Source: Treponema sp. | GTDB lineage: Bacteria > Spirochaetota > Spirochaetia > Treponematales > Treponemataceae | Assembly: GCA_017395545.1 (NCBI GenBank) | Contig: JAFPUF010000045.1 | Coordinates: forward strand, 1 to 43,448 | Direction of reading: 5' to 3' | DNA length: 43,448 nucleotides | In this document: piece after piece, positions 1-9,046 of the stretch | Layout of the letters: each line of letters opens with the position of its first letter | Numbering within the stretch: the first letter of the stretch is position 1 | Translations under genes and position numbers: made by a program | The notes under the pieces: model-generated | The model's database searches: none | Told to the model about the DNA's origin: nothing | The model's input: only the letters and a program-made list of their open reading frames with translations

Positions 1-2
1 AC

Positions 3-722
3 TGCGAAAGTCAGCACACGACCCTTGCCTTCGTGAGCCTTGACCCCAGCGGTGAGAGGCATTTTTCTTTCTGCCGTAATCCTGGTGCTGACACTCAGAT
101 TCGCCCGGAAGACTTGGACGAAGAAATGCTTAAAAATGCAAGAATCTTACACATAGGCTCTCTTTCCCTTACAGATGAGCCAGCAAAATCAGCGACCCTT
201 TCTGCAATCGACATCGTAAAAAAGGCCGGCGGTCTTATTTCCTACGACCCGAACTACCGTGCAAACTTGTGGAAGGGCAGGACGGACGCAATCCCTCTGA
301 TGAAAGCCATTTTTCCGCACGCTGACACAGTTAAAGTGAGTGACGAGGAACTTGCCCTTCTTTTCGGAGAAAAAACGACACCCGAGGAAGGCGGAAACAT
401 GATTCTGGATCTCGGGGTAAGCCTTGCGATGATAACGCTTGGCCCGAAAGGCGTTTTCTACGCCGCAAAATTGCCGGACGGAAGCCGTACCTGTGGCACT
501 GTCGGCTGTAAGAGCGTTAAGGTTGTCGACACGACAGGGGCGGGGGACAGCTTCACAGGCGGAATGCTCTATCGCCTCACACGCCGGGAAAATCCGCTCG
601 GCTTCACGAAAAAAGAACTTGAAGAAGATTTGAATTTTGCGAACACAGTCGCTTCAATCTGTGTGACCCGCCGTGGCGCAATCCCTGCTCTTCCGACACT
701 CTCTGAAGTCGAGAACTTCTGA
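3..722 (+). CDS. PfkB-family sugar kinase, fructokinase-like (5' end outside window)
   Basis: The reading frame is open from base 3, so the N-terminal part (about 80-100 residues in this family) lies upstream of the window. A Met at 33 is internal, because the residues before it (TTLAFVSLD) match the substrate-lid region of fructokinases. The ribokinase/PfkB signature 2 DTTGAGDSFTGG, which carries the catalytic Asp and the anion hole, is near the C-terminus. PfkB enzymes phosphorylate sugars with ATP in the cytoplasm. The lid region and 'SYDPNYRANLW' resemble ScrK-type fructokinases, but 2-keto-3-deoxygluconate kinase cannot be excluded, which matters because a pectate lyase is encoded at 33180. 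The gene ends 15 bp from the convergent ftsK stop. Confidence 0.85.
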   Translation, partial: CESQHTTLAFVSLDPSGERHFSFCRNPGADTQIRPEDLDEEMLKNARILHIGSLSLTDEPAKSATLSAIDIVKKAGGLISYDPNYRANLWKGRTDAIPLMKAIFPHADTVKVSDEELALLFGEKTTPEEGGNMILDLGVSLAMITLGPKGVFYAAKLPDGSRTCGTVGCKSVKVVDTTGAGDSFTGGMLYRLTRRENPLGFTKKELEEDLNFANTVASICVTRRGAIPALPTLSEVENF

Positions 723-729
723 GAAGTTC
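713..729. repeat. Inverted repeat centred on the sugar-kinase stop codon
   Basis: GAACTTC at 713-719 and GAAGTTC at 723-729 form a perfect 7-bp stem whose 3-nt loop is exactly the TGA stop codon. It lies between two convergent genes and could act as a short bidirectional transcription end, but there is no T-run on either side, so terminator function is weakly supported. Confidence 0.35.
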
Positions 730-737
730 ATCACCGT

Positions 738-3700
738 TTACGGCATATGAATGATTTCACGCGGTTTTGAGCCGTTTGCAGGTCCGACAATTCCGCGTTC
801 TTCCATTTCCTCTACAAGACGGGCTGCACGGTTATAGCCGATTTTCAGACGACGCTGAAGGTAACTTGCGCTTGCCTTTCCAGTCTGAATGACAATCTGC
901 AGAGCCTGGTCGTAAAGAGGGTCTTCGCCGTCACTGAACAGTCCCGGTTCGCTTTCTTCTTCTTCATCGTCATCAACAAAAATCTCATCGTCGATGTAGT
1001 CCGGTCCGCCGAAAGTTTTAACGTAATCTACGACACGCTCAACTTCATTATCTCCGACAAGAGTTCCTTGAATTCTGGTTGGAATCGGATTTACGGCGGA
1101 AGTGTAGAGCATGTCGCCCTTTCCAAGAAGTTTTTCTGCACCAATACTGTCGATGATAATCTGTGAATCCTGGCGGCTTGCTACCATGAACGCAATGCGG
1201 CTCGGGATATTTGCCTTGATAAGACCTGTGATGACATTTACAGATGGACGCTGGGTTGCAAGTACGAGATGAATTCCGACTGCGCGGCTCATTGCTGTAA
1301 GACGGGCTACATTCGATTCAAGTTCCTTTCCGCTGGTTGCCATGAGATCGGCAAACTCATCGATGATTACCACGATGTATGGTAATTTTTCGGTGGCGAT
1401 TTTTCGCTCCCGGATTCGGGTGTTGTAGCTTACGATGTCACGAACTCCCATTCCGTCGAGAAGTGCGTAGCGGCGTTCCATTTCGCAGATACAATACTGA
1501 AGAACCTGCAGGGCGCGCTTCGGCTCTGTAACGACTGGTGTGAGCAGGTGCGGAATGTCGTTGTACAATTTCAGCTCGACGACTTTCGGGTCAACCATAA
1601 TCAGTTTGACATCTTTCGGTGAACGGTTGTACAGAATCGAGAGAATGATTGAATTTACGCAGACAGATTTACCAGCGCCGGTTGCACCTGCAATCAAAAG
1701 ATGAGGCGTTTTGGCGATGTCGATAATCTGCGACTGGCCGGAAATGTCTTTTCCGAGAATGACAGGAACGGACATTTTTTTGAATTCCGGTAAATCCTGC
1801 TCGATAATTTCACGGAATGAGACGACTGCACGTTCTTTGTTCGGAATTTCGATACCGACTGCGTGGCGGCCTGGAATCGGAGCGACAATTCGCACTGATT
1901 TTGCAGCCAGCGCAAGTGCAATGTTGTCCTGAAGGTTGACGATTTTGCTCAGTTTTACGCCAGGTGCCGGAAGCAGCTCGAACATCGTGACAACCGGACC
2001 TTTCCGGATTCCAGTAACTTCTGCTTCAATTCCGAATTCGTTCAGGGTCTTCTTGAGATTTTCGCCGGCTGCCTTTGTCTCTTCGTCAATACGCCAGTAC
2101 TCGTCATTCTCAAATTTTTCAAGCAGATCGGTTGGAATTTTGTATTCGCTGAGTTTCCGCATTCCGTTTTTTTCTTTTTCAGAGTCTTCGTCGCTTTCTG
2201 CGATTTCAGATTCTTCTTCAGTTTCTGCGATTTCTTCTTCGGTTACGACATCCGGCTCTTCAAAATCTTCGTCATCAAAATTGATTTCATTAATTTCATC
2301 AATCTGATTCAGAATTTTGTCCTCTTCGTCTGAGTCTTCATCTTCTTCCGGGACTACGGCCGTTTCAGTTTCTGCGATGGTTTCCGGCTGATAAAGCGAG
2401 TCATGCGCTGCGGGAGCCGGCTGTGCTTTGAAAACCGGATTTTCAGCTGCGTCCGCATCCATTTCAGAGAAAATGTCGTCAACGCCCATCGAGTCGCCTT
2501 CTTCATCAGATGGAGATTCAGCGATGTCCTCAATATTTATAAAATCTGCCGGATTATCGTCATGGAACGGCTCTTCAAAAGATTCTTCAGATTCTTCTGG
2601 TTCTTCTGCTGCCACTTCTTCTGTCTGTGGTTCAGATCCATCAGACGGTGAATCCCAGCTTCCGAAAATATCTTCGTCTTCATCGCCAAAATCAGCAGTG
2701 AAATCAGGAATTTCAGATTCTTCAATATCATCAAAATTTTCAGATTCAGAAATCTCTTCTGCAAGAGGCTCTTCTTTAAAAGTTACCTCTTCTTCTGCCA
2801 GAGGTTCTTCTTCAAAAGCAGGAGTTTCTTCGGCTATCGTTTCGTCTTCCTTCGTAACTTCATGAATGACTGGTTCCGAAGTTTCTTCACTGACAGTTTC
2901 AGTCTCTTCTGCGCCGTAGATTCTGTTCATCTCGGCAATCAGCGCTTCATCATCTTCTGTAACAGGAGTTTCGTCAGCAACAACTGTAGCATCATCAGAA
3001 ATAACCGCTGGTTCCGTAAATTCTTCTTCCGGAATGCTTTCTGCCAGTAACTCTTCTTCTGCAATGCTTTCGCCTGTCAGCTCACTTTCTTCGGCCGGGA
3101 GTTCTATGATTGTCGGATCTTCTGCTATAGTCTCGTCCTCGTCTGAAAGTTCCGGTTCCTCATCCGGAAGTTCTGCCTCCTCATTTGGAAGTTCAGGCTC
3201 GTGTGTTGAAAAGACTGTCTCTTCAATTCTATCTTCCGGTTCGGAAGTGAAAATTTCCGGCTCTTCAGTCAAAGTTTCTGGTTCTTTAGCAGAATCATCA
3301 TCTATCAGGTCTTTGAGAATTTCTTTCTGCTTGAGGAAAATTCTGTTAGTGGTAAGGTCTGTTTTCTCTTCTGCAGGTGAAAGCGAAACCGTGTCTGTTA
3401 CGGCCTTTTCCGCAGCAGGAACAGGCTCGTCTTCGTCAAAAAAGTGTTCCTCCTCGTCAGCCTCTTCCAGTTCTTCTTCTGTGTTTTCGGTATTTGTGAT
3501 TTGCGGAATTTCATTTGAGAAAAATTCTTTATTTTCTGAGATGGAATTTTCAAGAATATCACCAAGAATTGAGAGAAGAAGATATTCTGCGGCAAGAACG
3601 AGGGAGCCGATTAAAAGCGTCGATGCAAGTTTTACGGCCATAACGCTATCAGAATCTGATGAAATAATCATGCGGCATATGTGCTCAATTGCGTCCAGCG

Positions 3701-3983
3701 TGAAGAATGGAATTACTGAACCAAGCAGTATGACTCCGTTACGGACCCGCCATTTCGCACTGAAACATTGAATTCCCGCCGCAATAAGGAAGACCGGTAC
3801 GCAGATGGCTGTAAATCCGTAAACGCCGGTGAACATTTTTCCAAGCGAATAGAAAATCGTCCTGCTGTTTCCAGCCGCTCCTCCAAAATCCAGTGCAACA
3901 GAAAGCAGTGAAACCGAGAATAAAGCCGCAAGAATGAAGAGTATGATTCCTGCAGCAGCCGAATATTTTTGATAGTTTTTCAT
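738..3983 (-). CDS. ftsK: DNA translocase FtsK/SpoIIIE
   Basis: FtsK is a membrane-anchored, septum-located motor that pumps chromosome ends into daughter cells. Four hydrophobic segments occupy roughly residues 8-30, 45-70, 80-105 and 115-145. They are followed by a very long Glu/Asp-rich linker (about 150-620), then the alpha/beta motor. Walker A GATGAGKS is near residues 766-773, with the Walker B strand VVIIDEFADLM downstream. A winged-helix gamma domain (ASYLQRRLKIGYNRAARLVE) forms the C-terminus and should read KOPS-like DNA. At about 1081 aa it is longer than the 750-900 aa common in the family, because of the linker. ATG at 3983 is preferred over GTG at 3986: GGAG lies 5 nt before the ATG. 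It is divergent from the DUF2804 gene. Confidence 0.96.
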   Translation of the reverse strand: MKNYQKYSAAAGIILFILAALFSVSLLSVALDFGGAAGNSRTIFYSLGKMFTGVYGFTAICVPVFLIAAGIQCFSAKWRVRNGVILLGSVIPFFTLDAIEHICRMIISSDSDSVMAVKLASTLLIGSLVLAAEYLLLSILGDILENSISENKEFFSNEIPQITNTENTEEELEEADEEEHFFDEDEPVPAAEKAVTDTVSLSPAEEKTDLTTNRIFLKQKEILKDLIDDDSAKEPETLTEEPEIFTSEPEDRIEETVFSTHEPELPNEEAELPDEEPELSDEDETIAEDPTIIELPAEESELTGESIAEEELLAESIPEEEFTEPAVISDDATVVADETPVTEDDEALIAEMNRIYGAEETETVSEETSEPVIHEVTKEDETIAEETPAFEEEPLAEEEVTFKEEPLAEEISESENFDDIEESEIPDFTADFGDEDEDIFGSWDSPSDGSEPQTEEVAAEEPEESEESFEEPFHDDNPADFINIEDIAESPSDEEGDSMGVDDIFSEMDADAAENPVFKAQPAPAAHDSLYQPETIAETETAVVPEEDEDSDEEDKILNQIDEINEINFDDEDFEEPDVVTEEEIAETEEESEIAESDEDSEKEKNGMRKLSEYKIPTDLLEKFENDEYWRIDEETKAAGENLKKTLNEFGIEAEVTGIRKGPVVTMFELLPAPGVKLSKIVNLQDNIALALAAKSVRIVAPIPGRHAVGIEIPNKERAVVSFREIIEQDLPEFKKMSVPVILGKDISGQSQIIDIAKTPHLLIAGATGAGKSVCVNSIILSILYNRSPKDVKLIMVDPKVVELKLYNDIPHLLTPVVTEPKRALQVLQYCICEMERRYALLDGMGVRDIVSYNTRIRERKIATEKLPYIVVIIDEFADLMATSGKELESNVARLTAMSRAVGIHLVLATQRPSVNVITGLIKANIPSRIAFMVASRQDSQIIIDSIGAEKLLGKGDMLYTSAVNPIPTRIQGTLVGDNEVERVVDYVKTFGGPDYIDDEIFVDDDEEEESEPGLFSDGEDPLYDQALQIVIQTGKASASYLQRRLKIGYNRAARLVEEMEERGIVGPANGSKPREIIHMP

Positions 3984-4124
3984 CACTTCTCCAAAGACAG
4001 ATTTTTTTCTTTTTTCTGCTTTAAGATTATCGGAGTTTGAAAATAGAATTTAAGTGAAAAACTTGGAAACTTGTTTGCCGTGATTTTTGAGGGCTAAAAA
4101 TCAATTAACTAGACTTTTCTTTCT

Positions 4125-4153
4125 TTTAGATTTACAATTTGTGTTTATATAAT
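4125..4153 (+). promoter_or_regulatory. Sigma70-type promoter of the DUF2804-slyX operon
   Basis: TTTAGA at 4125-4130 (4/6 to TTGACA), a 17-bp spacer and a perfect TATAAT at 4148-4153. Transcription would start near 4160 and give a leader of about 27 nt carrying the AGGGGA ribosome binding site at 4177-4182. Confidence 0.6.
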
Positions 4154-4186
4154 ATAAGTAATATAAAAAAAGTTTCAGGGGATATT

Positions 4187-5257
4187 TTGTATACCAGAGA
4201 AATCAAATCGCCGCCAGAAAAAATTGTTCACTCAGGTAAAATCGAATTCGGCACATTTAAGGGGCTTCTTACCCGGCTCGATATTCGCGGCGTGCACGCT
4301 CCATTTGTGGGATTTCCGCTTCCCACCGTCATTACTAATTTCCGTATCCAGAGCTCACTAATGTTTCTTTTTAACATCGGACAGTATATCGGCACCGTAG
4401 ATTTTTTTGATCATAAAGTGTTCGGATTTGCCGACGTAGTTTTCTGGAACAAGGAAACAGGACGAAAATTTGCATATCGTTCTTTTATGGGGCCCAGACG
4501 GCGCTTTATTCCGCACAACATGGACACAGGTTTCTGCGCAAGTTTTAACAAACGCCGCTATATCCGTGTAAGCTGGGACCATCACCGGGACAGGCTCTCA
4601 ATGATTTTTAATCTCCGTGGAGACAGTTCCCGTCCTTCCGTACAGGCAGCCTTCGTAGCACGCTATTCGGATGAGCCTATGTGCGAGATGGCAACGGTTG
4701 TTCCTGCTCCTTCAAAGCGGCGGTGTTCAGCAAGTTATATCGCGACTCCCAAAATACACGGTTCCCTTACCCTCGAAAAAACAAAATTTTCCGAAGAAGT
4801 TAATCAGGCCGATTTTGACGGAACTGCTTTTTTCACTATAAACCGCGCTTATTACAATCTTCATTCCACTTCAGAATTTGTGCTCGCTACCGGAGAAATC
4901 GACGGCAAAAAATTCAGTTTTGAACTTTTTACTACGCAAGAAAACGCCGTAGATTCCGAAAATATAAACGGAAACATTCTCTGTGTTAACGGTGAGTGCA
5001 CTCCATTACCGCCAGTCACAATCACCCATCCGTTTGGACTCACAAAAAAATGGGTGATTCAGGATTTTGAGAATATGGTAGATTTGACTTTCACGCCGGC
5101 AAGCGACAACCGCCGCGATGTCAGTTTTCTGGTGCTGAAAAGCCATCTGCGTACTGTCTTCGGAACTTTCGAAGGCGTTATCAAAACCAGGGACGGCGAG
5201 GATATTGTTCTTCATAATTTTGAAGGCATAGCAAAAAATCAACTTTTGAGACTGTAG
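4187..5257 (+). CDS. DUF2804 domain-containing protein
   Basis: A 356-aa protein without signal peptide or membrane segment. The whole length resembles the DUF2804 family, a bacterial family of unknown function; the region around HPFGLTKKWVIQDFENMVDL is the most characteristic. The TTG start at 4187 is chosen because CAGGGGA ends about 4 nt upstream. The reading frame is open back to a TTG at 4139, but that one overlaps the promoter. Aromatic-rich beta strands suggest a beta-barrel-like ligand fold (inference only). It is first in a tight operon with the next two genes (7-nt gap). No function is assigned. Confidence 0.75.
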   Translation: MYTREIKSPPEKIVHSGKIEFGTFKGLLTRLDIRGVHAPFVGFPLPTVITNFRIQSSLMFLFNIGQYIGTVDFFDHKVFGFADVVFWNKETGRKFAYRSFMGPRRRFIPHNMDTGFCASFNKRRYIRVSWDHHRDRLSMIFNLRGDSSRPSVQAAFVARYSDEPMCEMATVVPAPSKRRCSASYIATPKIHGSLTLEKTKFSEEVNQADFDGTAFFTINRAYYNLHSTSEFVLATGEIDGKKFSFELFTTQENAVDSENINGNILCVNGECTPLPPVTITHPFGLTKKWVIQDFENMVDLTFTPASDNRRDVSFLVLKSHLRTVFGTFEGVIKTRDGEDIVLHNFEGIAKNQLLRL

Positions 5258-5264
5258 GGATAAT

Positions 5265-7265
5265 ATGGCTGACAAACCTGAAGCAAAATGGGAACCGGGA
5301 ACTCTGGACAAAACCCGTCAGAATATCGGTCCGATTGACGAAGACGAAGCTAAAAAAATGATGAAAAAACTCGGTGGCGAGATTTTTGCCGAAAAATCCG
5401 CACCGATTGATTATTCTGCTCTTCCAAGGGCAAGGGAATACTCAAAAAGGGTAGTCGGCCGTTCGGCTTCAAGCATCGCTTCACAGGCTCCGAAAACTGC
5501 TTCTTCTGCTGCCGGAGGAAAATACGGTTATGCTCCGAAAGAAAAGCCTGTCCGCACCGGCTCTCTCCCGGAACTCACTTCAAAAGAACGCGCCCTCATG
5601 GACAAACTCATGATGAGCGACGATTATAAAATCAAAAATAACTACGGAATTTTCAATTTCGTCCGCAAATTCAGAAAGAACGGCGGAGAACTGGTCAGAA
5701 AGAGTTTCGTTGAGTACAACATTCAGAAATATGTCGAGCATCTTCAGGAATTCATAACGACCGTAAAGTCAATAATCCAGATTTCTCCAGAGACCTACAA
5801 GGCAAAAATCGTTTCTTCTCCCGAGGATAAATTCAGATTTTTAAAAACTGTCGGCTCGTGGACAATGGGCGACATCAAGAAATACCAGCTTGATCTTCAG
5901 GACACGAACGAAGTCACAGTCGCAATGATGATTCCGTTCGTGAAGGCTGTCTACAAATGCCTTATAAAGATTTATTATCTCGGCGAAACAAAAATCTCAA
6001 ATTATTTCAAAGAAATTTACAACGACCTTGCAAAATACCCGAAATTCGACCTCAGAAAAGCCCAGACACTCTCAAAGCAGGGAATCACAGAGTGGTTTTA
6101 CATTTACAGCCAGGTCATCAAGGGACTCTACCCGCTTTTAATGAGAATGAGTTCCACAAAATTCGACTATTTCCAGGATTTCTTCCTTGTTCAGACCGGA
6201 AATATTCTTTCTTTCCTTGAACTTACAAAATTCGATCTACTTCTCCCTAACAAAAAAGGTGCAAAACAGCAGGATTCAGGTGAAGAAGGCGCGAAAACTG
6301 ATGAGAACAAAAAAGAGGAATCCGAAGAAAAAGCTAAGAAAGAACCGGAAAAAGCGAAAAAATCTGATTACGTTGAAGCGGGGCTCAAACTTCTCGACAA
6401 TCTTTTCCCCGAGGCCGGCTTTGACAGACTCGAAACCATGCCGGACATGTTTCCGTATTTCCAGCCTATTTATCAGTTCCGTGACGGATACAACCTTCTT
6501 GCTCCTGAAAATCCGCTTCAGGTTACGGTCACGCTCCTTCGTATCACCGAAGATATTTTCCAGGGACTGCGCAACGTGATCTTTACCGAAGAAACTGACG
6601 GAGACTCTGACGGAGAAAAACTTTCGGCAGTTCTGGGCGAATGGTCAGTTTACCGCGAGATTCTTTTTGAGAAGAATTACTCAGACCAGCTGAATGACTT
6701 TGTGAACAATGAATATTCTCAGGGAGACTACAAGTCAACTCTGTTCGGAAAGAAAATGCTCACATCTATTTTGTGGCAGACAAAGTATAACTTCCTGCCG
6801 TATTTTGAATTTGAGCAGCTTCTCCTTGAAAAACCAAAAAATGACAGCCAGTACCGGCCGATGTGTATCCGGACCAGCTTCCTTTTAAAAATCTTTACTT
6901 CGATTGTAAAAGAAATTGACTCATCGAAAGACAAAGAAATGGTGATGGGAATTCAGAATCCTTGGGACAAATACAAATTTGACATCCCGAATGCTATCTC
7001 AAAGCGAATGGACGTTCTTCTGGGTGCTAAAAAAGCGGACGGCCAGGCAACGAACGCGAACCTCATAAAATACGCGCTTCTTGTCATTGCGGTTCTAGAC
7101 TGGTGGGTAAACACTCCGAACAGTCCTGCCTATTCTGCGGACTCAACGAAAATTTACAGAATCAATCCTGAAGACGGTGCTCCTGCTTTCAGCGTTCCGA
7201 CCAGAACTGACCAGAACAAGCTCTTTGCGGAGAGAGTCAAGGCAAATATTACAAAGAAGAATTAA
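5265..7265 (+). CDS. Conserved hypothetical protein, 666 aa, probably spirochaete-specific
   Basis: I do not recognise a domain. The protein is cytoplasmic (no signal peptide or TM segment). A polar N-terminus (1-120, with an Ala/Ser stretch) is followed by a mostly helical, aromatic- and Lys-rich body. A low-complexity Lys/Glu insert lies at about residues 328-365 and looks like a flexible linker between two lobes. Codon use and composition match the neighbours. It sits 7 nt after the DUF2804 gene and its stop codon directly abuts the slyX start, so all three are almost certainly cotranscribed. Restriction to treponemes is an impression from memory, not a search result. Confidence 0.8.
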   Translation: MADKPEAKWEPGTLDKTRQNIGPIDEDEAKKMMKKLGGEIFAEKSAPIDYSALPRAREYSKRVVGRSASSIASQAPKTASSAAGGKYGYAPKEKPVRTGSLPELTSKERALMDKLMMSDDYKIKNNYGIFNFVRKFRKNGGELVRKSFVEYNIQKYVEHLQEFITTVKSIIQISPETYKAKIVSSPEDKFRFLKTVGSWTMGDIKKYQLDLQDTNEVTVAMMIPFVKAVYKCLIKIYYLGETKISNYFKEIYNDLAKYPKFDLRKAQTLSKQGITEWFYIYSQVIKGLYPLLMRMSSTKFDYFQDFFLVQTGNILSFLELTKFDLLLPNKKGAKQQDSGEEGAKTDENKKEESEEKAKKEPEKAKKSDYVEAGLKLLDNLFPEAGFDRLETMPDMFPYFQPIYQFRDGYNLLAPENPLQVTVTLLRITEDIFQGLRNVIFTEETDGDSDGEKLSAVLGEWSVYREILFEKNYSDQLNDFVNNEYSQGDYKSTLFGKKMLTSILWQTKYNFLPYFEFEQLLLEKPKNDSQYRPMCIRTSFLLKIFTSIVKEIDSSKDKEMVMGIQNPWDKYKFDIPNAISKRMDVLLGAKKADGQATNANLIKYALLVIAVLDWWVNTPNSPAYSADSTKIYRINPEDGAPAFSVPTRTDQNKLFAERVKANITKKN

Positions 7266-7472
7266 ATGAACGAAGAAACAGAAAAAAGATTCGTATCGCT
7301 TGAAATGAAAATCGCATTTCTTGAAGATTTTATTCTCAAACTGCAGAATGAGGCTGTCGAAAACCAGAAGACAATCGAAATTCTGCGCGAAGAGAACCGG
7401 GTTCTTGCCGGAAGAATTCAGGATTTGTCCGAAAACCTTGAAATTCCAAACAGAAGGCCGCCGCACTATTAA
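7266..7472 (+). CDS. slyX: SlyX family protein
   Basis: A 68-aa all-helical coiled-coil protein ending in RPPHY, the hallmark C-terminus of SlyX proteins. The heptad pattern runs through nearly the whole chain (FVSLEMKIAFLEDFILKLQ). The role of SlyX is poorly defined; in E. coli it lies next to the prolyl isomerase gene slyD. The start directly follows the TAA of the upstream gene with no intergenic base, which favours translational coupling. It is the last gene of the operon; about 50 bp later the promoter of the M23 operon begins. Confidence 0.85.
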   Translation: MNEETEKRFVSLEMKIAFLEDFILKLQNEAVENQKTIEILREENRVLAGRIQDLSENLEIPNRRPPHY

Positions 7473-7524
7473 AAACTGATTATTTGCCGATATTAAAAGC
7501 CGGGAGACAGCATTTTTACGGCAT

Positions 7525-7554
7525 TTGACACGCAATCTCTTTAAATGGTATATT
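7525..7554 (+). promoter_or_regulatory. Promoter of the M23-bactofilin-YaaR operon
   Basis: A perfect -35 TTGACA at 7525-7530, an 18-bp spacer and TATATT at 7549-7554 preceded by TGG, which gives an extended -10. The predicted start near 7561 leaves a leader of about 42 nt with GGAG at 7593-7596. This is the best canonical sigma70 promoter in the window. Confidence 0.7.
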
Positions 7555-7602
7555 TCTTAGATTTACAAAGAAATATTTTAAAAAACTGATTTGGAGCGTA
7601 AA

Positions 7603-8625
7603 TTGGCACGAACCAAACATTATAAGAAAATCGAAAAAAACGTAGTCTCCCTGATTCTTCACGGATTACAAAGCTTTTTTTCTTGTATCGGACGATTTTT
7701 TGTTAAGGCTTTCCGTGTTTGCGATTCTAAACTTACTATAATGATTGTCCCGCACTCGCAGAGTAAAGTAATCAACTTCCGTACAAATGTTTTTGCGCTT
7801 GCTTTTGGTATTATTCTTGTTGTCGGAATTGTCTCTTCATTCATCTACTTTAAAAAGCAGGATTCTGGTATCCGTGAGGAACTGGCCCGCTCAATGAAAG
7901 AAAACCGTGAGCTTCTCGCAAGCTTTGACGAGCTTCGTGACGAAAACAACAATGTCCTTCAGACTGCAAAACGTTTCCGCACTTCTCTTTCTCAGACGCT
8001 TTCACTCCTTGGAATCAATCAGTCATCTTCAGTTGCAAAAGCTTCCGTTTCTGACAGCGACCTAAACTCTCTCTTCGACACCCAGGACACTGTTCAGGGG
8101 TCAACCCGCGAATCAGCAGACATGCGCGCACTGTCATCTTACCTTGAGAGCGCCATTCAGCCGATTGAGCAGATTGGTAAAATGCTCGAAAGCCAGGAAA
8201 CGCTTTTCGCCGACATTCCTAACATATGGCCAGTACGCGGTGGTATCGGACACGTCTCACAGCCTTTTGGTCAGACAACACACCCGATCACAGGAAACTG
8301 GTATATTCATAAAGGTCTGGATATTTCAACATGGCGAAGCGGAGACCCTATCGTTGCTACTGCCAACGGTCAGGTCGTAACGGTTGCATTTGACTCAGGT
8401 TTCGGTAATTACGTAATTATCAAACACAAGCACGGTATTTACACCCGATACTGCCACATGGCTTCAACAAGAGTTAAAAAAGGTCAGTTCGTTTCACAGC
8501 GTGATGTAATCGGCTATATCGGAAGTACCGGTATTTCAACTGGACCTCACCTCCACTACGAAGTTCACATCGGTTCAGATGTAGTTGACCCTGCAAAATA
8601 CGTGAACATTAAAGTCGCAAAATAA
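7603..8625 (+). CDS. M23 family metallopeptidase (murein endopeptidase), membrane-anchored
   Basis: A 340-aa protein with a basic cytoplasmic N-terminus, one TM segment (FALAFGIILVVGIVSSFIYF, about residues 62-81), a periplasmic coiled coil (about 85-130) and a C-terminal LytM/peptidase M23 domain. Zinc ligands are visible: H236 and D240 in HKGLD, and H316/H318 in the HLH motif, so it should be catalytically active and cleave peptidoglycan cross-links. The TTG start at 7603 is chosen because GGAG ends 6 nt upstream; an in-frame TTG at 7591 overlaps that SD. Pairing with a bactofilin one base downstream is a recurrent arrangement in which the bactofilin positions the peptidase to control cell shape. 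A role in cell curvature is inferred. Confidence 0.92.
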   Translation: MARTKHYKKIEKNVVSLILHGLQSFFSCIGRFFVKAFRVCDSKLTIMIVPHSQSKVINFRTNVFALAFGIILVVGIVSSFIYFKKQDSGIREELARSMKENRELLASFDELRDENNNVLQTAKRFRTSLSQTLSLLGINQSSSVAKASVSDSDLNSLFDTQDTVQGSTRESADMRALSSYLESAIQPIEQIGKMLESQETLFADIPNIWPVRGGIGHVSQPFGQTTHPITGNWYIHKGLDISTWRSGDPIVATANGQVVTVAFDSGFGNYVIIKHKHGIYTRYCHMASTRVKKGQFVSQRDVIGYIGSTGISTGPHLHYEVHIGSDVVDPAKYVNIKVAK

Positions 8626-8626
8626 T

Positions 8627-9046
8627 ATGGCTTTCTTAACAGATGACATTTCAATTAACACGATAATCGGTCTTGGCTCTGCTGTTTCGGGCGATGTTCA
8701 TGCGAACGGTTTTATCCGCGTGGACGGAGACATCGACGGCAATCTCGAGTCAACCGGCAATATCATCATTGGTGACAAGGCCAGAATCAACGGAAATATC
8801 AACGCACTGTCCATCGTAATCGGCGGTATCGTCCTCGGTGACGTCTACGCTCCGAACGGAATCAAACTTCTTTCAACATCTGCTGTAATCGGGAACATTA
8901 CCACCCGGAACCTTGAAATCGAAGAAAACGTAATTTTCCACGGACACTGCATCGCCCTCAAAAAAGAAGAAGATTTTAATTCTGCTTTCGAAAAATTATC
9001 AAATGAAAGCGTAATACGCTCCCGTCAGGCGGGCAGGGCGATTTAA
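8627..9046 (+). CDS. Bactofilin (DUF583) cytoskeletal protein
   Basis: A 139-aa protein with short polar ends around a right-handed beta-helix core of Gly/Ile/Val-rich repeats (VSGDVHANGFIRVDGDIDGN and following turns), typical of bactofilins, which polymerise without nucleotides on the inner face of the membrane. The start lies one base after the M23 peptidase stop, and its TAA overlaps the ATG of the next gene by one base. The M23-bactofilin pairing suggests that this filament scaffolds the peptidase. Confidence 0.93.
   Translation: MAFLTDDISINTIIGLGSAVSGDVHANGFIRVDGDIDGNLESTGNIIIGDKARINGNINALSIVIGGIVLGDVYAPNGIKLLSTSAVIGNITTRNLEIEENVIFHGHCIALKKEEDFNSAFEKLSNESVIRSRQAGRAI

Noticed and set aside
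3034..3771. 245-aa Ser-rich open frame antisense to ftsK, and similar frames at 1936-2865
   Set aside because: Mirror images of the Glu/Asp-rich ftsK linker codons (GAA/TTC, GAT/ATC); no SD or independent coding pattern.
4126..7568. Shared 12-mer TTAGATTTACAA before the DUF2804 operon (4126-4137) and the M23 operon (7557-7568)
   Set aside because: It lies at different positions relative to the two promoters, and one such AT-rich 12-mer match is expected by chance among the intergenic regions.
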